From Aphrophora alni (Eukaryota > Arthropoda > Insecta > Hemiptera > Aphrophoridae), in NCBI GenBank assembly GCA_963513935.1, contig OY740766.1, positions 278,001-342,000 on the forward strand: DNA of 64,000 nt. The letters run 5' to 3'. The notes beneath the pieces are model-generated. The model was given only the letters and a program-made list of their open reading frames with translations, did not search any database and had not been told where the DNA came from. This document shows positions 40,124-52,965 of this stretch, piece by piece (position 1 is the stretch's first letter; every line of letters starts with the position of its first letter). The translations under genes were made by a program, and so were the position numbers.

Positions 40124-42750
40124 GTTTTAGTATATAATCCACTTGAGTTTCCCGGTGCGTCAAAGGTGCAAGGAGAAAAAAAATTTGTTCAGATATCTCG
40201 AAAACTATTGCTCTACGATAAGAGTAGCCTATATAAATACAATTCTTAATAGAAAAAAGGTTTTATACATTTTCTTTTCTAAAACAAATCCTATTTATCT
40301 AAGAACGCGGATTAATGTAGACCTATTCTTTCCTACAATACCATTGAGATCGAGTACTAGGCGCCATTTTTTAATTAAGTTTAAGACCGGTAGACTAAAT
40401 TCACTCAATAAATATTAAAAATAAGTCTTTTATGAGCACTAAATTATTACAATCCTTTAAAATTCTGTTCACATAATCTTGTTTGTGGCTTTACGATTTT
40501 ACTTTATCCCCATTGGACAAATACATTTACGATGAGAAAACCCCAACGATAGCAATACAAAACGTTAAAATAATCACCCTCCTTGCATTCATTTGTGATT
40601 AAAGTTACCCAACTATTATAAATGAGATAGATTAAAATCATGTTTTTATGTTTCAAACGTTAATTTCAAACAAAAGTGTTCAGTGAAGTATTAATACATT
40701 TAAAATTATTTTATATTAATTAATTATCTTTTACGCGTTACAAGAAGAATCCATTTTCTTAGTATCTCGTATAGTATAAGTATTACTCGATGGGTCAACA
40801 AATTGTGTCGAGTTTTTTGTAGAAATATTAGTGTTGAAGTCTTCTACAAAATAAGGTAGTTTTGGGGAATTGTCTGTCCTTCCTCTGTGTACACCACAGC
40901 CTAAACGCGTGGACCGATTTTGTATGTAGACATATTTTAGCAATATCTCGGGTATTTTTAATATTTTTTTTGATAGCTCAAAATTCAGCGATAAAAAAGA
41001 ATATTTTCTTAAAATCTGATCTAACGATCCTAAGTACTCGATTGAAACATGTTGGTTTTTATCCCTTTTAAAATACTGTTTACAAGTGAACAATACTGGA
41101 CAAATATCGACTTTGAGACTTAATATCTCAAAATCAAGTTACTGATTTCATGAACATTTTATTAATTAACAGTGAGTAATTAGGTTAATTTACTTGGTCG
41201 TTGTCAATAAAATCTCGATTTTAATGAAATGCGATTTACGTTAAGGACACAAGCAAAGCAAGTTTATGTCCTATTTAATATGTAAATTTTGTTCGAACAC
41301 TGCGTCCGTGGTTCATTTTTAACTTTTGACTGATTACTACCGACACGACATTTTTGGTGAGGTTTAATGTTTATTATTATATGGTTAGGTTTTTGCAATG
41401 ACGTCGTATAGAAGTTTAATTTTCGTATATAAGTTTAATTTCATTCTGCCAGATAGCAGCATCTTATGCACCATAAACTATTTAAAATCAATAGCTTGGT
41501 AGTGTCTGTAACCTAGCGTTATATACGCGAACTACGAGAATAAGGAAGTTCTCAAAAATAAATAATAAATCTACACTAGTAGTTAACGATATTTGTCCTT
41601 CGTGAGGAGGAGAGTTAATTTGTTTTACAGGAACTATTGATTGTTTCCATACTATCTGCCAACAATACTTTCTAAGATTTATTTTCTACCAATCGTGTTC
41701 AGTTATATGCTGCTACCTAGATTAATGTTTTAAAAACTACTGTAATATATATGAATCACAGTTAATTTCTGTAAAAGAATCGCAGAAAGGAAGGTAAATT
41801 TAGAAATTAATTACAAATCTTTTAAAATTCGAAAGAACACAAATTTATTGCTCTACAAGCGTAAAATAGATTTAAAATTTGGCTAACAAGTCCATAGTAG
41901 AAAAAAGTTAAGATATATTTTTCCAACGACTATCAAAAGAGTTTTAATTACTTATAGAAGATACGGCAGTCTGTGTAGTCAAAGCTTTGCGTTAAAGCTT
42001 GTTTACGTATTCTATTTCCTTGGTATAGAAATACCAATACAATCATCGACTGTAAGGGTTTCAAGTTTAACTTCAGATCTCACGTTGTTGAAGTTTGCAA
42101 AAATCTCAGTCAAATCATCATCGTAAACAATCGCCTTTGCAACTGAAACAAAAAGAAATACTTGTACTTATAGGCTAGTATTTTTGTTCTATGATTTTGT
42201 CAAAACGAAATATTCCATAAAAATGAGTTCATATACAAATTTAGGACTAGACAACATTTTAGGTTATGCTGGTGGGCTCGGCCTACATTATTAAATTTTG
42301 AATTAATCTATAAAGTAGAATAATAAAAAATATATCCTTTTAATGAAAATATGTTTTTACTTACCTAAAATCAGTGCAGTAAGGGATTTTCGCTGGAATT
42401 GTTTTATGGGATCAGTTTTTTCATCAGAGATCTTAATCCCTTATTTTTATTTATTTTTTCACATTGATTTATTTCTTTGTCTGAATTATTCATTTTTAAA
42501 AGTTTAAAAATTAAAGTATAAAACCAAATCACCTACTGGGGAGTAACACCATCGTTGCTTAGAGAGACCAAAACATAAATTAACTGCAGAAGACGAACAA
42601 CTCCAGGACTTTTGTGGTAAACGAAAATTTAATTATACAATATCCTGACCGGAGATGTTTCTTTCCAGTTGTAAACAACAGTTTGGATTTAGACCAAAAG
42701 AATCTCACGCACAACTTATCTAAATATGTCATTAGCAATTTACTTCTAAT
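40124..42750. other. Non-coding stretch
   Basis: No gene is recognised. Open frames at 40143-40418 (+) and 40731-41093 (-) match no family I know. The second overlaps a short segment (40895-40930) of a kind common in repetitive DNA, with CGTGGACCGATTTT. Confidence 0.5.
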
Positions 42751-43033
42751 CGAATTTACAATAAGGACCAAACAGGGATTTCAACCGTACAAAAACGGAG
42801 GAAATACTAGGATCTAAAGGACAAAATCAGGGTGTTGGCGTTACTAGTTGGGAAAGGGGAAAACATTACAGTTGTCTGTTGTGTTTTCTTACATTCCCTT
42901 AATGTTTATTTTCCCCAGGAAACGTATTACACTTATGTGGGAAAGAGGAGGTCCTGTCGGTGCGATTAACAAATGCTCCCTTATTGGTTGGACAAATTAA
43001 AATCTTTTTCGAATTACTACAAAATTTTAAAGT

Positions 43034-43041
43034 TATATAAA
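43034..43041. repeat. MITE target-site duplication, left
   Basis: TATATAAA, identical to 43381-43388. Confidence 0.9.
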
Positions 43042-43380
43042 CAGGGCCGGATTTCCCAATAGGCCCTGAAGGCCCGGGCCTATTGGGCGCAAGCTCCCAG
43101 GGGGCGCATGGCCGAGAGAAAAAATATCTAGAAATAAAAATAAATAGCCATAACTTTACATATTTTTTGAATTGATTACAAAAAAAATCATGTTGATTTT
43201 GAAGTTCATTGGAACAAATAATTGTTGGTAAATTTAAACTATTTTTCAAAATTTAACTTCGTTACAACATAGGCTTGATATAATTTTTTAATAAAGGTTT
43301 TTGGGGAAGTAACTTTAACCAGACTAGGGGGCGGAAAAATTATTGGGCCTAGGGGCGCCAAAATGCTAAATCCGGCCCTG
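43042..43380. mobile_element. hAT-type MITE, 339 bp, with 8-bp TSD
   Basis: Perfect 13-bp terminal inverted repeats: CAGGGCCGGATTT at the left and its reverse complement AAATCCGGCCCTG at the right. The element is flanked by an 8-bp duplication, TATATAAA. CAGGG ends and an 8-bp TSD are the hallmarks of hAT superfamily insertions. It has no transposase and a GC-rich left end (GGCCCGGGCC). The 116-residue minus-strand open frame crossing it is incidental. It sits inside the pogo-type pseudogene between the GGPVGAINK and LLLLDSH blocks, so it inserted into that copy. Confidence 0.93.
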
Positions 43381-43388
43381 TATATAAA
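43381..43388. repeat. MITE target-site duplication, right
   Basis: TATATAAA. Confidence 0.9.
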
Positions 43389-44115
43389 CTTAAAAAAGTG
43401 AGCTAATTTTACTATTACTTGACAGTCACGTAGTTGTTGGGACTATCACATTCACATGGTGTCACTTTCTCCACAAGTTCTCCCAGACTCCAACCAATAC
43501 TTCGGAATGTTTATTTCAAAAGGGAATGTGACAATTTTATGAGAAGCAATATTAATCAGAGAATAGCTCCCTATTTATAATTAATAGGGTCTAAATGACT
43601 GAAGCTACTTTAGTAAAGGGTATCTCTGGAATGTATCGCTTTGATTCCAATACATTTACAGAAGACGATTGTATTCCAGCCTCAGAAGTTCCACAGCCGA
43701 TTATTGTAGAAGGGATAGAAGCAGAAGATGTGAATGAACGAGATATGTCTAATCCAGTACTTTCAGCATAGTTATAAATATATATAATAATCATGTGCCA
43801 TCCACATTCTCAGTGTCTTTTGAAGTTCAGCCCTCGTAATCTTTTAACCACCCCAAATCATATAGTCTTATCGAAATACCCTCTAAAAATTATAAAGGAA
43901 CGTTAATTAACTTATCACCAATTCCAAAGATGACAACTAAACAACAGAAAAATAATTTTGACCGTAAAGCGAATTCGATCATTTTGACATCCAAACCGAC
44001 GAAGGCCGATCTCGAAAAAGTCAGAGTGAACAGAGAAGAGACATAAAAGAAGAGAGAAAAGAGTGGCGAAATGTGTGACTTGTAGAGAATTCGCTTCAAA
44101 TGAAGTACCGTAAGT

Positions 44116-46460
44116 ATAAGGTGTGTAATTGTGTTCTAATAACTTAGATTGTTTCATTTTTCTACTAAATTGTTTATGTAACTGATTAATTTGGATATTT
44201 CTATGTTTATGTATCTTGAGTTTAGGTCTAACATGTTGAAAAAGTAAATTATTAACCTATAGTACTTGTTTATTCAACTACCTAACTTACGTCTAATACA
44301 CCAAATACGTTATTAATAAATAGTTAAGGTATTTAGGATAAGTGAACCTAAATCCTGAGGGAGAAATGATCCAGTGACAGACTTTTAGTACTGTACATTG
44401 GTTTCAATTATTATAGATTGACCAATATAAGTTATTTTTGATACTGTGTTAACCAAGTTAGTCTTTATTTTAAGTTTATAGCGGATTAGCAACGAGTTGT
44501 AGCCATTTTGGCTTAAAATTGCTTCATTCCCCGGTCACCCCTACATGCAATTAAATTTGTACTAAAAGTTGTAACTATAAAACGAAATACTATTAAAAAA
44601 AAACATAAGAGGGACAAAGTTTAAAGTGAAAAAAGCACATCGAAACATTTGGTATGCATAGGGTAGTAAGTACCCTGGATCAGTAGAGTAGAAATAGTTT
44701 AATTATCCAGGGGATTAAATGATGGTGGTTGATGTGGCAAAGCCATGAACAACGGGATAATAAAATCTCTTTATTTGTGACTGCATCCAATAATTACAGC
44801 CAATTAATCCGACCAATAAAACACAATAATAATGTGACGATTCATTAGTGATCGCTGCAAGTAGGTCAGAACACACTTTAGATTTGACGTTGAGGAGATA
44901 CAAATCAGAGACAATCTTAGCTTGAATGTCATACACATTTAAATTTTTTTTTTTGATAATATACAGTTATTTGCTTGTTTGAAGTAAAATTAAGAAAATA
45001 AATGGCGCAAGAATATTGCTCAAATTTTCTCACTCGCTCATCAAAATCAAAGAAAAAACGAATCAATACAAATTGTACCTAAAATTAAAGTTCAGTAGTT
45101 TTTCAACGAAAAATGAAAATAATTCATAGGCTTACATTTGAACAAATATGTATATATTTAAATAATGGCCTATACTGGCTTTGCTAGTGTCATAAACACA
45201 TCCTCATTGTAAATCAGATTAAAATCGACAATTTGAATTTGGCGGTGAAGGTGTATTTTTGAATTTTGCCAATTTATAAGGCGAAAGTTTTTGTTACTTT
45301 CAATTTCCTATAAGAGTTTGAGGTTGTTATTCTTCACATTTTAATAAAATGTAAACGAAATCTGAAGAGTTTAATATTGTCGCATTTATAAAGTACTCAT
45401 AACCTGAATAGCCTATTCATAAAATGTGTGTTTATTAAACCTCAAAGAGTGAAATTGAGTCAAACACATTCTTTATATCCGGCTCCAAATTGAAACATTT
45501 TAATTGGCATTGAGTTCTGCTGAACGGAATTTCATGAAGAATGTTTTATGTTTAGAAATTCTAGAGCACAGATAATATATTAAAGCATTCACATGTTTAA
45601 AGCTGACAAAAACTATAAAAGGCTACATTTACACTTTATGTTTTTGTTTGTTGAGATGAATCGAACCGATTTCTAAATGATATTCATAAATACCTCAGAG
45701 CAAATAACACAAAACTGTTCGAGCACTTATGAAAATTATAAATAAAATATTTAAAAGTGTGCCTGTTACTAATGAGAGCTGCCAATACTATTCCAAAATT
45801 TCAATTCGCGTACATTAATTTTGATACATACGAACCTCAATGATGGTGTCTTCCATACTACTACCAGATACGCGCGTCAAATCAAGTTACCTACCGGTAC
45901 TCTATATGTATCTGTTATTTTATTTTATTTTATATTCTTATTAAAGAGAGTAATAAACGATTTTATGTAGAAAATTTAAAGAAATGAACTTGCTGATTTT
46001 GTTCCATGTAATAGACAAGTGGCATGTTTAAAATTAAAGTTCTTAGAAAGATACTTTAGTAATACGTTTTATTAATTTTACATATTTAACTTATTCAATT
46101 CAATTTCCAGTTTAACATATTATTTATAACGTGGTTTAAATGATTTTATAATGTAGGCCATTTATTTTCTTTTAGGTTTGTAGAGCTACTGTAAAAACCT
46201 GTACAGAATTTTCGGTAAAATAAGAATGTAACAAAGGCCTGAAACATCGGTGTGACATGTCTTCAGCTGGACGTCTCGATCTTTGTTAGTATGTTCTAAG
46301 GTAGGAATTTTCTTTCATTGTAGCAATGTTTGACTGTGTTTGGCGCCATCGAATCCTATTCCTTAAAAATATGACTTAAAATAAATTCCAGAAGGTTACG
46401 CCTCTAATTTTAGCAGTTGAATTTTCACTTTTACCCTTCACGTTCATAGGTAGGGTCTAG
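44116..46460. other. Non-coding AT-rich stretch
   Basis: No gene or repeat boundary is recognised. Confidence 0.5.
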
Positions 46461-46582
46461 TTCTTGTCCTAACAAACAATGTAAGAGGACATTGTTCTTG
46501 TCCTAACAAACAATGTAAGAGGACATTGTTCTTGTCCTAACAAACAATGTAAGAGGACATTGTTCTTGACCTAACAAACAAT
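46461..46582. repeat. 34-bp tandem repeat, 3.6 copies, each with nested dyads
   Basis: Units start at 46461, 46495, 46529 and 46563. The first three are identical; the last is partial with one change. Within a unit TGTCCT pairs with AGGACA, and CAATGT pairs with ACATTG, so each copy can fold. Confidence 0.95.
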
Positions 46583-46964
46583 TCCACGTGATAATGCATC
46601 CCTAATTCCAGAATATTGTATTGCACCCTTTCAAGATTAGTGAGGAATAGTTTTCTATGAGTAATTACAAGCTTAAAAAATTATTGAGCTAGTGTAAAAT
46701 AAATGTTTGAAATCTATTTAAACTATATTTCCCACTTTTACAGTTCATCCCATAGTTTTGTTTATACAGCACACCATACGACATAAAATAACACTGCCAA
46801 AGAAATTTCCCTCAAAAAATATTTGAAACAACTTAAAGTTTTACCAAAAAATAACAAATTTTCTCTAAACGTTTAAGCATACAAAAGAAAGTCACACCTA
46901 CGTTCAACTTTCACGTTAGTGTATTCAAAGGGTCCCACCTTCTTTTTCACGTAATTTGGGTTAG

Positions 46965-47113
46965 CTTCCTCTCTTTCATCTTTCCTATCAGATCTCTCTT
47001 AACCAACTTTTGTTCTCTTCCAACACTTAACGCTATTAGAATATTCGAGGGCTGGTCATCTTTATTTTATGTTCTTTTCTTCCTATTTTTCTATAAGCCT
47101 ATTATGATCGCCT
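46965..47113 (+). repeat. Pyrimidine-rich dispersed repeat, copy 1
   Basis: Shares CTCTTTCATCTTTC, TTGTTCT, ACGCTATTAG, ATATTCGAGGGCT and ATCTTTATTTTATGTTC, in order, with copies near 52855, 56695 and 57915. It looks like the 3' untranslated end of a retrotransposon, but no coding part is attached. Confidence 0.6.
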
Positions 47114-47223
47114 TTTGAAAGACAACAAAACAAATTGACCGAGTTCAATTGATCATCCGCAGGTAGTGCTTTAACTTTAACTATATACAGTTATAGTTGT
47201 GCAATTTTTATATACAGTATAAC

Positions 47224-47306
47224 AAACACACAGAACACAACTCTCATAAAAAATACGCGTCTGATACTTAGGCGTATTTTTTATGAGAATTGTGTTCTGT
47301 GTGTTT
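47224..47306. repeat. Near-perfect hairpin: 35-bp arms, 13-bp loop
   Basis: Left arm 47224-47258 and right arm 47272-47306 are reverse complements except for one position (C versus T near 47242). The loop is 47259-47271. Weaker complementarity continues about 13 bp outward through a TATACA...TGTATA frame. It could be a tiny fold-back element or a hairpin RNA source. Confidence 0.95.
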
Positions 47307-48929
47307 ATAATAATGTATATTTTTTCTCATAAGTCAAGCTCAACATTTAATATAAAATTTTTATATGTTCATATGGATATCTTATGTGATAATTTATAAA
47401 TTAATGAATTTTTATGTAAGGACATATAACACTCTATACTCTGTAGAAGTGAAGTAATGCTAATAAGTGCGTACTTAGGTTATTAATGTTTCAAATAGTT
47501 CAATAACTACTTATTAACTAATTTAAAGATTTACAAATTTAGCTACCGGGTACTTAAAATTATAATAACAACTAAATAAATTTCAGAAATAGGCATTATG
47601 TGTTACTCTAATACTTTGCCAATAAAAAATTGAAAAATGCATTATTTAACCATTTAGTTCAATTGTGTGCAGTTAAAAAAATTGTTTTCCCTTTTCAAAA
47701 TTATGGCTTTTTAAATTTAAATAGCCGAGGAACGCATTTCTGATTTTCCTGAAATTTGAATAATATTTCTATTTTACAATAAATCTTAAAAATATAAATT
47801 TAAAAATGAAATTTGTAATGATTTTTAAAGCACACTAAAACCATAAGAACCATTGTAATATTCTCTAAAGAATAGTACAACAATTAGGTTTGAATAAGTC
47901 ATGGAGGGGTGAAGACATGGTTTGTTCAACTTCGAAATAGTTTTAAATAAAAACCGTATAACCCTCTCAAAACCTTTACGACACAACTACTTTGTTCCAT
48001 CAATACCTTTAATTTAGTAACAACACAGACGAGAAAGTATACTCAGACGGTCAACTGATATTAAAATAATTGGTAATATATATTTACCAATTGTCAATAA
48101 TTGTCAGGGCAGTAGATATTTTGCCTGAACTAAGTTACACCATGTTGTCACATTGACCATAAAACCCAAGGTTATGGTTGTGTGGAGACAAGTAAGGTAA
48201 AAGGAAACTGGTGTAGGAAGTTGAAAACATAAGGCGGGGAATCTCAATGTGACATTCACTAATTTACTAATAATACTAAATTTATTTTGTGATACAGTAC
48301 TAATGTATCAGGTTTGTAATATTTAAATTAGGCCTATATGTTTGAAACGAATTACAGACGTCCGAGAAGTATGAATAACCAGTACAATTAATGTTTAATA
48401 AAATTGTTTTAATTAAATAGAACTAAACGGTACAGATATATCGCACTAACATTTTCACGTGCCCTTCAACAAAGCAAAATACTAAAAATAACAAAATTCT
48501 TTAGTCACCATCAAATGTTTTTGTTTGAGGTTTTCCCTGTATATTTCTCATAGTATTTATTATTTGTACAGCTTTTTAAAAACTTTTGATAAAAATATAT
48601 CAAACAAATATTTAGGCCTATATACGTTTCAAATGGCCCAAATAGAGCTTGTTTCTCATACGTCGTAATACTCGACTAAATCGTAAATTTAAAAAAATTG
48701 ATAAATAGTTTTTATTTACAGGAGTTAAGATTAATTTTCCTTTTTTTTTTTTTACCAATTACGCCTGAACAGTATCCATTTTCTTATACTTGTGATTTTT
48801 CTCACTGATTTGGGTCATTAACCTTCTCATATCACACTAATTTGAACGATAGGAACTTACTTGAAGAAATTAGTTTTTTATAACACCTCCATGGACTATT
48901 TATCGGGGTTTATTCTTGCTTACACTTAA
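47307..48929. other. Non-coding AT-rich stretch
   Basis: Nothing is recognised. Confidence 0.5.
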
Positions 48930-49160
48930 ACCAACCATTGAGAGAGATGACAACCAATACGAGTGAAGTTTGTTTTTCTTTGAGGCTTCATTTGAACAAA
49001 ATTTGATCGAAAACGTTAAAACCGATTTTAAGAAAATCATAATTTTGTGTTTTTGTCTCACGGTAGCTATTGTCAAATTGAGTTATAAAAAAATGAAAAA
49101 CACCGCCTACAGATATAGCCAAATTATGCCCTCAAACTAAATTTGATAAAAAATAGGTCA
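48930..49160 (+). repeat. Diverged dispersed repeat, copy 1
   Basis: Shares the order GAGAGATGAC, CGATTT, AATTTTGT, then AGTTATAAAAAA and GAAAA with about 53755-53925, in the same orientation. Confidence 0.45.
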
Positions 49161-50164
49161 ATTTGAGCTGTATATACTCACAAACGACGGACATGCTAAA
49201 ATCGACTATTTTGAGTTCAATATAGCCTACTCACGAAAACTGAAAATCCATTTTTAAATATAAAAATATTTGAGAAAATAAAAATGTGTCTTTCCACATA
49301 AATTTCTTAGATTAATCTACAGAATGTTTTTTTTTTTTAAATAGGTCATCATTATAATCTCTGAAACGTTAAAGATATAAAATACTTCTAAGTGGAACAT
49401 GATTTACTTTTTTGTTCGAAATAAAATTACACTAAACAATTTACTGGAAGTATTACTTTTTAATTAAAATTTGTTTATATGGTAACCTATTTTTTGTATA
49501 ATAGAGATCGATGCAGCTGGTGCAAATAAAATGTTTCAAAACACATTTGTCTGTATATGTTTCGTGTGACATCTATTTGTACATTTTTATTATATATATA
49601 TACACCTCTATCTCCGGAATGGATTTCGATAACACGTGTTTTATGTTCTTTGATTATATTTTTTTACAATCTTCAAAATATTATAATTTATAAGAAACCG
49701 TTTCAAAATTTTGCTATGAAATCATTTAACCTAATACAAAATTTACAAATACTAGATATTTTACTTTTCTAATGATAAACACTTTGATATCTTTAGGTGG
49801 TAGGATAACTGAGTTATCCAGAAAACATAATTTTCTCTTAATTGACTACAACATCCATACGTTTTCCCAGTTCCCTTAATGGCCGAGATTTTGAATATAA
49901 GAAACTATTTATTAAACTTCTGAGTATTGTTGACAATTATTATGAAGAAAATATTTTTTTATAACTCAATTATCTAACCACCTATTTATTCTAAAAACTG
50001 TTCTTATAATCTCTTCTAATTGTCTTCTCAAATTCTGAGTAGGTTTGACCATTTCTGATACCAACAAAGCCTAACAAAAAAGCCATTATCCAGCAAATTA
50101 AACGTCTGAAATTCTGAAAACTGTTTATAATCTAATGTAAATATCCTGCTACATACTTGTCAAG

Positions 50165-50560
50165 ATTTCACTTGGAATAGACTTGGGAACTGCTCCGCCG
50201 GTTTTAAGAGCGTTTTCAATTCCAATTAACATTTAAATCATTGTAATTTTGTCACTGACAATACATGTTGGCATTGAAAATTATATGGAAACTATTAAAG
50301 TATTTCGGAAAATCAGGATTTCCTACTTTTCAGCAGTAAAACGTTATCAAAACTCTCGAACTTCCCCCACCAATTTCTAAAATATTGTTATTCCAATTAG
50401 CACTCAAATCATACATAATCCTTACTACTTAAATTATGGAGTGTCGGTAAATATGGATTTCCTACTTTTCAGCAGTAAAAAATTATCTTAACTCTGGAAA
50501 TGCTTCACCGATTTCTAAAATGTTGTTTTTCCAATTAGCACTCAAATCATGTATCAATCT
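50165..50560 (+). repeat. About 139-bp tandem repeat, 2-3 diverged units
   Basis: GGATTTCCTACTTTTCAGCA occurs at 50316 and 50455. Each is followed by CACCxATTTCTAAAAT and CCAATTAGCACTCAAATCAT. A more diverged first unit (50165-50260) keeps CCGCCGGTTTTAAGAG and CCAATTAACATTTAAATCAT. Confidence 0.8.
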
Positions 50561-51671
50561 TTGCTAATGAATAAATGTAAGTTATAGCTGATTTTGTTTT
50601 GTAAATGTGTTGAAAATTCTCTTTTTGTATTACCCTTACAGACAAATGTTGTTATAACTTGTTAACTACTGATTTTTAAAAATTAAACAAAGACACAAAC
50701 CTAACCAGACATCATACCTATACAGAAAAGAAAACAACATGAAAGTAGCTTCAAAGGTTCTACAGTTGTAAACTTTAAAATGGATAAACAGAGGTTTAAG
50801 TAGAGCTGGATACGATACTACATAATTTCAACCTTTGTTTAAACCAATTAATTTGATTTGCATCTCAGTCGAATAACAAAGCGACTTATTTTCAAAAATT
50901 AAATTAACCTTTTGGTTCAATTCTTCAATGTCCTACTAAATATCTTTGCATTCCTCGTACCTTCATTTCAGTATTACTCGATATCGCCTAATATTTCAAT
51001 TTACAATTTTTATTTTCTGTTTGTATTCTTACTATTTCTGCTAATGATTCGTTAAAACATAACTGTACAACTTATTATATAAAACTCCCATAATATTAGT
51101 TTTTAATGTTTATATATTTCAAATATAAAACCCCCTAAAATTTTACCTCTACTTATTTAATTCTGGTTAAAAATCAATAACAATTTTTGTGTGGATTATC
51201 TTGTTTTGAGGTATCCTGAGATCAAAAAGTGGTTTCTCTCATCTGTTCAGTGTTGTTAAGCCAAAACATACGGACCGATTTGATAAAACAATATTTAAGT
51301 AGTTTGCCTGGCATAAAATAAAAACACAAATTCCAATTTTCTCAAACAGTGTACAAAAATCTAATTAAAGAAAATTACTCTCAGAATATTAGCCTTGACC
51401 TAGACATTCATCAAATAACATTTAAGATTAAATAGTGTTTACGGCAGAAGCGAAGCAAGCTTAGGGCTTTATTTACATATATAAATCTGTAAAAATATGT
51501 TTTCTTGTTCACTTGTAAAGTGTGTATGGTGACAAAAACTATTTTAGGTTAATATTTCTACGTAGTATGAATTTATGTGATAGATAAAAATCGATGATTA
51601 CATACTTTTCAAGATCCCCTAAAATGTTATTTATGTAATGTTGTAAGACAGGCGATTGATATTATTGTAAA

Positions 51672-51730
<59 letters not shown>

Positions 51731-52854
51731 TATCGACTATCGAGGACTATCGATGGTTTCTCTTTTCTATGACAATGAATTCTACTTTACTGTTTTGAGA
51801 ATGTAGTATGTAATAGATTTGTAAATATATAGGCTACAAACAACCTGTTTGTTTTACATTTGTTTAAATTGTGTATAAAGCCATACTTGTGGGAAGTATG
51901 GCTAATTCTTTTAATTACAAACCAAAACATCGTTTCCTTAATTTTTCTCTTCAAATTCCTTTTCTAACTTTATTGTAATATAGAATCATTACCTTTAAAC
52001 CAAATCATTTCGTATGGACTAATCCTTACGTAGAATCTGAACTTTTTGTATAAATCAATGGTTGTATTCCGTTTACTTTACAATTCTAATAGCCTTTCCT
52101 TATACACAGTTTTCGTTGAATCATATGTAAAACGCATTAGGCATTCTGAATTATACATGAACAACCGACTAAATTTATACGCAATGAACAATATATTTCT
52201 GTAATATCTGAAACAAAGACTGCACAGATATTGAATAACTGCCGCAGACATAACAAGTGCACCTACCTAAACACTTTACTACTTAATACTTATTTAACAA
52301 ATAAGTACTAACAAATGTACAAATCTTATTAGAGCGTAGTAGCCTATTCATTATTATAGTGATGACGGTTACTTTGATTATTTTGCTTGTAAGACGTCTG
52401 TTAATATATAGTTCACATCACCATAATATCAGGTACTACCTTTAGAGGCTAACTATATTTCTTTACCAAATTTATTTATATATTGTTTATGAGTTGCCTT
52501 CCAGGACTCAAACTGAGTCCATTGGGAAATATCGGGCAACATGAGAAAATGAATAAGGTTACCGACTTGTTCGTATCTCACAGTTAACACACAAAGTGTG
52601 AAAAATACAATGTTAAATATCTAGAGAGACAACACTCACTTAGAAAGTTTGATTCTGATTTAGAAACAAATATAAAACTTACCAACTCGCTTCGCTTCAC
52701 TCCTTTCGTTTCGTCACTCTATCACTGCCAGTTTTGTAAATATTTAGGTTACCTGTCTCAAACTGAACTCAGGTTGGCTTCCTCTAACTCTTATGTCAGT
52801 ACCCCTTAAAGGCTAATTTATAACTACAGTACTATGAGTGTAGCGCCCCTGATG
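50561..52854. other. Non-coding AT-rich stretch with one TA microsatellite
   Basis: (TA)n at 51675-51729, followed by three short ACTATCGA-type repeats. No gene is recognised. Confidence 0.5.
51675..51729. repeat. (TA)n microsatellite
   Basis: About 27 TA copies. Confidence 0.95.
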
Positions 52855-52965
52855 ATCAATTCTTTCTTTCCGAATCTGACGCGCTATTAGGGTATTGGAA
52901 GGCTAAAGGTCTTTATTGTATGTTCTTTTCCTCATTTTTTATAAATCTATGATGACCAAGAGGTT
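52855..52965 (+). repeat. Pyrimidine-rich dispersed repeat, copy 2
   Basis: Shares CTTTCTTTC, CGCTATTAGGGTATT, AAAGGTCTTTATTGTATGTTC and a TTTATAAATCTATGATGACC end with the other copies. Confidence 0.55.

Larger units (their letters stand above)
42751..44115 (+). pseudogene. Pogo/jerky-type (DDE_1) transposase relic, split by a MITE
   Basis: Catalytic and C-terminal part of a pogo/Tigger-type transposase, in order across several frames. RIYNKDQTG at 42751 is the IYNxDETG box with the first Asp kept and Glu changed to Gln. It is followed by STVQK, then SKGQNQGVGVTSWERGK at 42813, IFPRKR at 42908 and GGPVGAINK at 42947. After the 339-bp MITE comes LILLLLDSH (second Asp) at 43403, then SPRLQP near 43475, where the third Asp of QPLD is lost. 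An open frame at 43595-43771 reads GISGMYRFDSNTFTEDD, matching the GFxxxGIYPFNxxxFxEED tail. Near 43960 comes DRKANSIILTSKPTKADLE, then a Lys/Glu-rich end. Frameshifts and stops make it dead. The HTH DNA-binding half is not recognised upstream. Confidence 0.85.

Noticed and set aside
40731..41093. 120-codon minus-strand open frame
   Set aside because: No recognisable domain, signal peptide or splice context; it overlaps a repeat-like segment.
42899..43249. 116-codon minus-strand open frame
   Set aside because: It crosses the junction between the pogo relic and the hAT MITE, so it is a chance frame.
46228..46272. Possible seventh hammerhead-like motif (CCTGAAACATCGG ... ATGTCTTCAG)
   Set aside because: The GAAAC and the complement of CTGAAGA lie on the same strand, so the core cannot form. 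It is just an inverted repeat with a one-base bulge.
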